From positions 25,697,261 to 25,761,260 of the forward strand of contig CM022673.1 in NCBI GenBank assembly GCA_012295275.1: 64,000 bases of DNA, given 5' to 3'. Below are positions 58,501 to 64,000 of this stretch, piece after piece. Position numbers and translations under genes: made by a program. The DNA is from Chrysomallon squamiferum. Its lineage: Eukaryota > Mollusca > Gastropoda > Neomphalida > Peltospiridae. Position 1 is the first letter of the stretch; every line of letters starts with the position of its first letter. The notes below the pieces were generated by a model, which did not search any database, had not been told where the DNA came from, and saw only the letters and a list, made by a program, of their open reading frames with translations.

Positions 58501-60448
58501 TGCTATGATAAAAAGTCTAAAACATTCATTCTGTTATAATGAGTGATTGTAAACAGTACAGTCCAAATGTTGATAAAACATTTGTCTGTTAATTTTTTAA
58601 TTAATAAATTCTATGGCTGTAATGAGAAATTCCTGATCAATTAAGAAATATGTTACAAGTTTAAATTTTATCACATCAATACAATGTAATTTTTTTTACG
58701 AACTTCTAATTCACTTTTTTAGTTCTTATGTTCATCAAATTTTCAAATAAAACACTTCAAATTTTGTTGCTAAGACAATGTTTAGCTGAATTCCCATTCA
58801 AATCATGTAGTCACACTTACTGACATAAGAGCTTTTTATTAATTTAAAAAAATAAAAAAATGTGTTTAATATTTAAAATATTCTTACATCTGTCACATTC
58901 TTCAAATGCTTTAGCAGCGTTGACACGTCTGAAGTATTTGACATAAGCAAATCCTTTGTTTTCTCCAGAATGTTTGTCCTTCAGAACATTCACGTAATCT
59001 ATATCTCCAAATTTCTGTGGGAACAAATTATAAAAAAAGGTGAAAGAAAAATAAATTACATACACACACACATAATTATCACACTTAGTGTTAACAGCGA
59101 TATTTCTTTGAGTTATCTATAAAATGTGCAATTATAGATACATCCATCAAAATCTTTTAATTTTAATTATATATTTGTATGTGTATATCTCTAGGTGTGT
59201 GCACACATTTATGAATGTATGTGTGTCTATGTACTAATACATTGAATTAATATACATTAATTGTCACATGGTTATTAAAACAGAATTTAAATTTTAATTA
59301 TATTAAAAATATAATTATAAAACTGTTAAAATTCAAAAATTAATTATTAATATAAAAATTGTAGATTTAATGCTTCAGTTAAATGCAGTGATTATGTCAA
59401 TGAATGTTAAATTATACCAGAGAAATGTTGACAAACCTTTTTTTTGTCTACTGTTGTAATCTGAAAGCAAACTAACAAGAAAAGCAAAAGATAACCCTGT
59501 TCATCCTTGAAAATAAAAATGCAGTTTTCATAATTTAAATAAAAAATAAAACCTGCACCTCAAATTCAGCTCGGACATCCTCCTGAGTAAAGTGTCGGGG
59601 TATTATGACAAAAAGTCTTAGCGTTTTCTCCTCTTCCTTAGGATCTCTCATGGAACCTTCTCGTCTGCTGTTTGCAATCATTATCTAACAGAAACAAATA
59701 TTAAATTTTAACCTTACATGACAACAGCATATAGTAAATTTATTAATAATTATAAGACTATTTTTATTAAATGTTTTTTCTCCATTATTTCAGTTTACCT
59801 TGTATAAGATTTGTGAAAATATTAAAACCTCTCCACTAAAAAAACCACTAACAGTTTTGTGGTCAGAATGTAGATGTTACAGATAAATCTTGATTTGATA
59901 ATATTACTCTCTGGTTATGTAACAGTATACATCACTACATGGTATCTGGAATATACATAATCTCTTGAAAAACAGAAAATAATTCAGACTTCTAACAATA
60001 ACTGAATATTTCTATCTATCAACATTTTAAAAAGTTCATTTTTACTTTTACCATTAACAATTTTTTTTTTTTAAAAGACTACCTAATGTATGATGTAATA
60101 ACTACCAACTAAAGATTTAAAATTCATCCGCTATTTTATACATCTTTTGGGGCAATTCCTCTTTTTAATATTGAATAAAATTACAGATTTGTATATAATT
60201 ATAGAAAGGTTCAATATCAAAACTATTATAACATCAGAGACATTAAACTACATTTAGACTATTTCATTTAATATTTTATTTCTAAACTGAAAAGTTTATG
60301 TTGTTAAATAATAGAAATTTTTTACTTTTAATGGTTTTGCTTGTCCTTCAATGAAACGACCATTCATTTCTTCCATTGCCTGAGCAGCTTCTGATGTTTT
60401 GGAGAATTTAATATAACACACACCTGAAAACCAGAATGAAACATTTTG

Positions 60449-60493
<45 letters not shown>

Positions 60494-62600
60494 TTTTGTG
60501 CAACTCCTATCAAAATTCTTAAAGATTATTAAACACTTAGTGACATACTCATATCAGAAATTTCATATTAAATACAGCCAATACTCAAATCTTCCAGCTT
60601 TCAAGCTATTGACTAATTATGCTAAAATTAAAAATACATAAAACACTTTGCTCATTTTTTTTTATCTGTGTGTTTATGTATATGTATGTATGTATGTATG
60701 TGTGTGTGTGACAAAAGATGTGTATGTGTATGTGACAAAAGATGTCTGAATGTATTTTTGCTTACCTTGAAGACAGTTCCTTCACTTGTGTTTCTGTTTT
60801 ATCATTATTTTTACATAATTTCAAAACCAAAATATCATGACTTTGTATGTATACATAATCACCTTTGTCACAGTCTTTTTTTTGACATGTCATCTTTAAT
60901 AAACAACACAGAATCAACAGACAAATTTACTGTTTCAAAATGTTTGTTGTGTGTCCACTTGAGACTTTAAATTATATACAGATTTACAAATTATGCATTT
61001 TTCTCATCATCTGCCAAATTCATATACAAATATTTAGGATAGCAAACAAGTTATTTTTGGATACCAAAATGAATAGTGTTCTCTGCAAACAATGCAAACA
61101 AAAATGATGCAACCACAGCTGATGTCTCACAATGTTTGATGTTTCATTAATTTTACTGTGTTATGGAGTATTTATGTGGCATAAGGCAAGGAATATGTGG
61201 TATATGATACTTTTAAAGCTATCAAAAACTCTATTTTCAAATATAATTCATGCAGTGATTTGATTTTTATGAAACATTAGATCTGTATAATGACAACAAA
61301 AGGCAAATTAACATGTTAATTGAAGCTATTAATCAACTGATAAAAAAAATAAATGTGAGCAAAATGCTTCAATGTGTAAAGGCCACCACAGATCATGAAA
61401 AATTATCTTTTTGTATATTGGTTTAATTTCTATGGATTTTTTGGCAATTACATAAACAAAGTGTATTTGAGCTAGTTAGTGTGATTAATTAAAATGCATG
61501 AGTGTAACTTCCTTAAGAATAGTGTACAGCTTTAGAACTCATCAAAGGCTTCATTTTGATATATCAGATTAAAACCATATCAGATTAAAAGATATTCAGT
61601 GTTTATGTTGCAAAATAACAAACATGAATCACAATTTCTCCATAGTTCATGAAGGAAAACTATGTTCCAATATATTAATGCTATGAAAGAGATCTTCATG
61701 TTATTTTAATATTCATTTTTTGCTCTTTCTAATGGTATATAATGAGCTTACTTGAGATGAAAACAGTTGGATGAAAAAATGAAAGGTATCAGAACATAAA
61801 ATTTGTAAGTAACACTCATGTTCATTTTATTTTCAAAATAAAAAAACAGGAAAACAAAGAAAGTTTTAATAATAATAATAATCATCAAAGTATAAATAAA
61901 TAAATATATAAATAAAATAAAACTGAAACAACTCATCCATGCTCCTATTCTTCAAATCTCTATAGATTATTATTATTATTATTATTATAATTGATTATGA
62001 TATGCCACGTTTAGACTTTAGTATTAAGTATATTTAAGAGAATTTTTTTTCCAAAAATACGAGTTTGTTAAACAGTGGTGAATTAAATACATACCGTTTT
62101 CTTTATATGCCGCTTAGTTAACATTTTGTTGTAAACTATATTTTTTCTTTTCTTTGAGACGGTCAGTTTTTCAGTTAATAATTATTTAAATTATCTGAGA
62201 TTTGCATTTAGTTATTTACGTATTATTACTTTGAAAAATATATTTCATTCTTGTATGCAAAACAAAAAACAACAAAAATTGAATAATCAGCAAATCCTTA
62301 TGTTTATTACGTAATATATAAATTACGTAAAATTCAAAATGAACCAAAAAAAAAAATTGACAGATTAACTTGATAACTGAAAGTAAATTCATAACAAAGG
62401 GAGATAATGTATACACACAATTAACATTAATAAGGTTACACCGTTTTACCTTTTTCTTCATTTGTTCTTCTGTCTTTCACGATCCAAACATCTTCCACCG
62501 TTCCATATTTACTAAAACTATCACGCATTGCTTGTTCTGTTATGCCTTTTCCACAAAGAATAAAAAGACGACTATTTGGAGGGTCATCACCTGACGCCAT
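55037..62600 (-). CDS. RBM45: RBM45 (DRB1), four-RRM RNA-binding protein, about 519 aa; two frameshifts
   Basis: Minus-strand exons: 62450-62600, 60326-60423, 59559-59684, 58888-59014, 58415-58502, 57932-58076, 57812-57846, 57311-57498, 56466-56625, 56087-56123, 55670-55910, 55037-55200. The start MASGDDPPNSRLFILCGKG parallels the EPPNSR start of RRM1 in vertebrate RBM45. RNP2/RNP1 pairs seen are RLFILC/GVCYIKF (RRM1), RLFVII/KGFAYVKY (RRM2), RLQIVA/GIAYARY (RRM3) and RLFIVC/NYGYAKY (RRM4). The fourth, with FCRFGNLIDVYLLSG, is diagnostic. The tail ends PPKKARY, a basic nuclear-localisation-like end as in human (KRQRTY). The known protein binds GAC-type RNA and acts in neural development, splicing and DNA-damage responses. 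Exon 5 has one extra base (near 58441-58447) and exon 8 lacks one (near 57428-57431). The Gly/Asp-rich linker FDDDFSGGGF lies between RRM2 and RRM3. Human RBM45 is 476 aa. Confidence 0.92.
55507..55560. repeat. (CA)n microsatellite in the last RBM45 coding intron
   Basis: An uninterrupted CA tract of about 20 units, with (TA)n blocks at 55268-55290 in the same intron. Confidence 0.95.
56561..57050 (-). repeat. RBM45: Decayed tandem duplication of RBM45 exon 9 and its upstream intron
   Basis: The real exon part (AACTTGTCCCTGGCATAG through CAATACCTGATCAACAG) and the adjacent intron (CATTTACAATTTACTATGTG, CTGCAATGTGACAGTAATTT) recur from about 56706, 56846 and 56949 with increasing loss. The copy at 56706 still has exon-like sequence with a matching acceptor. 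Later copies keep CCCATCTAACTTGTC and the intron part. Confidence 0.85.
60449..60491. repeat. RBM45: A43 run (T43 on the RBM45 sense strand) next to an acceptor
   Basis: The run is immediately inside RBM45 intron 1. In the transcript it is U43 ending 25 bases upstream of the exon 2 boundary, so it lies in the branch point/polypyrimidine region. Confidence 0.9.
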
Positions 62601-62968
62601 TTTTGTGATTTGTTTGTTTATTCCTCCTTAAAGAAGGAACAAGAAACTAACATTCAAACGAAAAAAAATTGTATCTATTATAATATTAATGAAATTATTA
62701 TCAAAATATTAAAACAAACAAAAAAGTCTAACTACACAAAATATTTTTGATCGCTATGTTCAACAATTTACACATAGTTAATTTCAATAGTCAATGTAAA
62801 TGTGACGTCAATATAATTCATATCAACACAATTTTTTGTCGTTGAAAATAAATTTTGAATATATACTTATAAATATATTAACACAATAATTATTATCTGA
62901 AATACATTTTAAACCAAAGTTACTTCATTAATATCTGAAGAAGCATAAATAATACTGTCATCTTTCTT

Positions 62969-63003
<35 letters not shown>

Positions 63004-63168
63004 CACCATGCTAGTTTGTTTCATAGAGATATAAATATGATATATCCATCCATATTAACCCTCTAGGACTTCATATATATCGCTAGCACTTCAGTCTACA
63101 TTTACTGCTATATTTAGTTGTTTTTGTTTTTTACTGGACAAATAAATGTTCAGGGTATTCTTTACAGA

Positions 63169-63172
<4 letters not shown>

Positions 63173-63264
<92 letters not shown>
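63173..63264. repeat. (TG)n microsatellite
   Basis: About 45 uninterrupted TG units, the longest dinucleotide tract in the window. Confidence 0.97.
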
Positions 63265-63266
<2 letters not shown>

Positions 63267-63476
63267 GCCTATATACATATATGTTTTTAAATAGCGCGCA
63301 GGTAACCGTCGCCTAGACTTTTAACTTAGGCAGCCTATATTAAGGCATATTAAATATACTGACTTTAAAAAATAAAATAAAATAAAAAGCTGATTTATAA
63401 ATGATTATTTTAAAATTGTAATGTTAATCAGTTTGATGGTCGTAATCGTGTGAAGTCGTTACATTGTTAAATAAGT

Positions 63477-63645
63477 ACCCGTCTTTAGCGGGCCCCGAGA
63501 TAATCGGCCACCTGCGCTTTACGGACACTTTTCCGCGCCCGATTCTTTTTTTAATGGATACCTCCCCCTTAGATCAGCAGACGTCTATTGAATGTCGATA
63601 CGGACAGCATTTTAAAATTATTATTCCACTGCTAAAGCGGACAGT
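63477..63645 (-). repeat. Degenerate 17-bp-period repeat with GTCCG core
   Basis: Read on the minus strand the segment is built of short imperfect units: AGTGTCCGTAAAGCGC, AGGTGGCCGATTATCTC, GGGGCCCGCTAAAGACG, and further along CTGTCCGTATCGAC and CTGTCCGCTTTAGC. It is clearly richer in G+C than its surroundings and has no coding frame that conserves the units. Similar GTGTCCGCTTTA-type repeats are, from memory, dispersed in marine invertebrate genomes. Confidence 0.5.
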
Positions 63646-64000
63646 CATACAGATTTGGATTTGTTTTCTCCAAAATAAATAAAATTTATTGTTGTTCAGC
63701 AGCTTTATATAATAGGCTAGGATTTTTGTTTTTTTTTTTTTTTTTTGAATTATAAGAACACGCGAACTTCAATCGCTAAAACATGCGAGTTCATCCCATT
63801 TGGTACATAATTTTCATAATTCAATCATTCAACATCATTTTTGTATTTTATAAACATTGCGTCTTAATGGACTTTTTTTTTTTTTTTTTTTTTTTTTTGG
63901 GGGGGGTTGCGGCTGGCACAAACCTGAGCTCTGTTTTGGTTTCAAACGCAATATTTGCTTATTATTAGTTTTATGAAGTGCAAAATATGTTTCATTTTCA

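Larger units (their letters stand above)
62601..64000. other. RBM45 upstream region and gene-free end of the window
   Basis: The RBM45 promoter should lie just above 62600. I see no coding exon on either strand. Contents are a T run (62971-63003), a (TG)n tract (63173-63264), a degenerate repeat with locally raised G+C (63477-63645), a T-run at 63728-63746 and a T26 run followed by G8 (63873-63906). Confidence 0.5.

Noticed and set aside
60668-60970. 100-residue frame starting MCLCICMYV
   Set aside because: TG/TATG repeat translation in RBM45 intron 1, with no coding signature afterwards.
63464-63682. 72-residue frame over the G+C-rich block
   Set aside because: The block is a short-period degenerate repeat and the translation conserves no unit.

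Overview
This is a eukaryotic nuclear window of about 70% A+T. It holds intron-rich genes with canonical splice sites, many microsatellites and A/T homopolymers, and no bacterial gene organisation. Gene content and divergence from human (RASEF-type Rab, TBC1D9, golgin-245, RBM45) suggest an invertebrate, most likely a lophotrochozoan such as a mollusc. That assignment is inference, because no species-diagnostic marker is present.

Six protein genes alternate perfectly in strand. (1) The 3' end of a RASEF/CRACR2A-like EF-hand Rab GTPase (+, 351-2121). (2) A dithiol glutaredoxin (-, 4809-5811, 5'UTR exon near 7324). (3) A complete 30-exon TBC1D9-family Rab-GAP (+, 7544-22159, 1208 aa), whose ATG lies about 220 bp from the glutaredoxin leader exon, so the two probably share a bidirectional promoter. 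(4) A mitochondrial-looking alpha/beta-hydrolase relative (-, 23944-26894) that lacks the usual nucleophile. (5) A golgin-245/GOLGA4 orthologue (+, 30633-49519, about 2427 aa) with one 4.4-kb coiled-coil exon and a C-terminal GRIP domain. (6) RBM45, a four-RRM RNA-binding protein (-, 55037-62600, about 519 aa). I assembled exon structures by hand from splice consensus, phase and family knowledge. Phases close across the models, with four single-base exceptions.

Three genes belong to Rab and Golgi trafficking (Rab GTPase, Rab-GAP, trans-Golgi tether). They are not obviously co-regulated and I see no operon.

The main observations beyond annotation are these. Tandem repeats are anchored on exon/intron boundaries: duplicated acceptor plus exon start in GOLGA4 intron 19 and RBM45 intron 8, duplicated donor in TBC1D9 intron 19, and an array just before an acceptor in GOLGA4 intron 4. 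Four one-base frameshifts sit in short homopolymers of otherwise intact conserved exons. There are three GC-AG introns, candidate in-frame microexons, a TA-flanked terminal-inverted-repeat element beside a GC donor, and two degenerate dispersed repeats (28143-28285 and 63477-63645).

Gene-poor stretches (2122-4808, 22160-23943, 26895-30632, 49520-53900, 62601-64000) hold UTR, low-complexity DNA and the repeats listed. I found no RNA gene I would defend, no CRISPR and no intact transposase.
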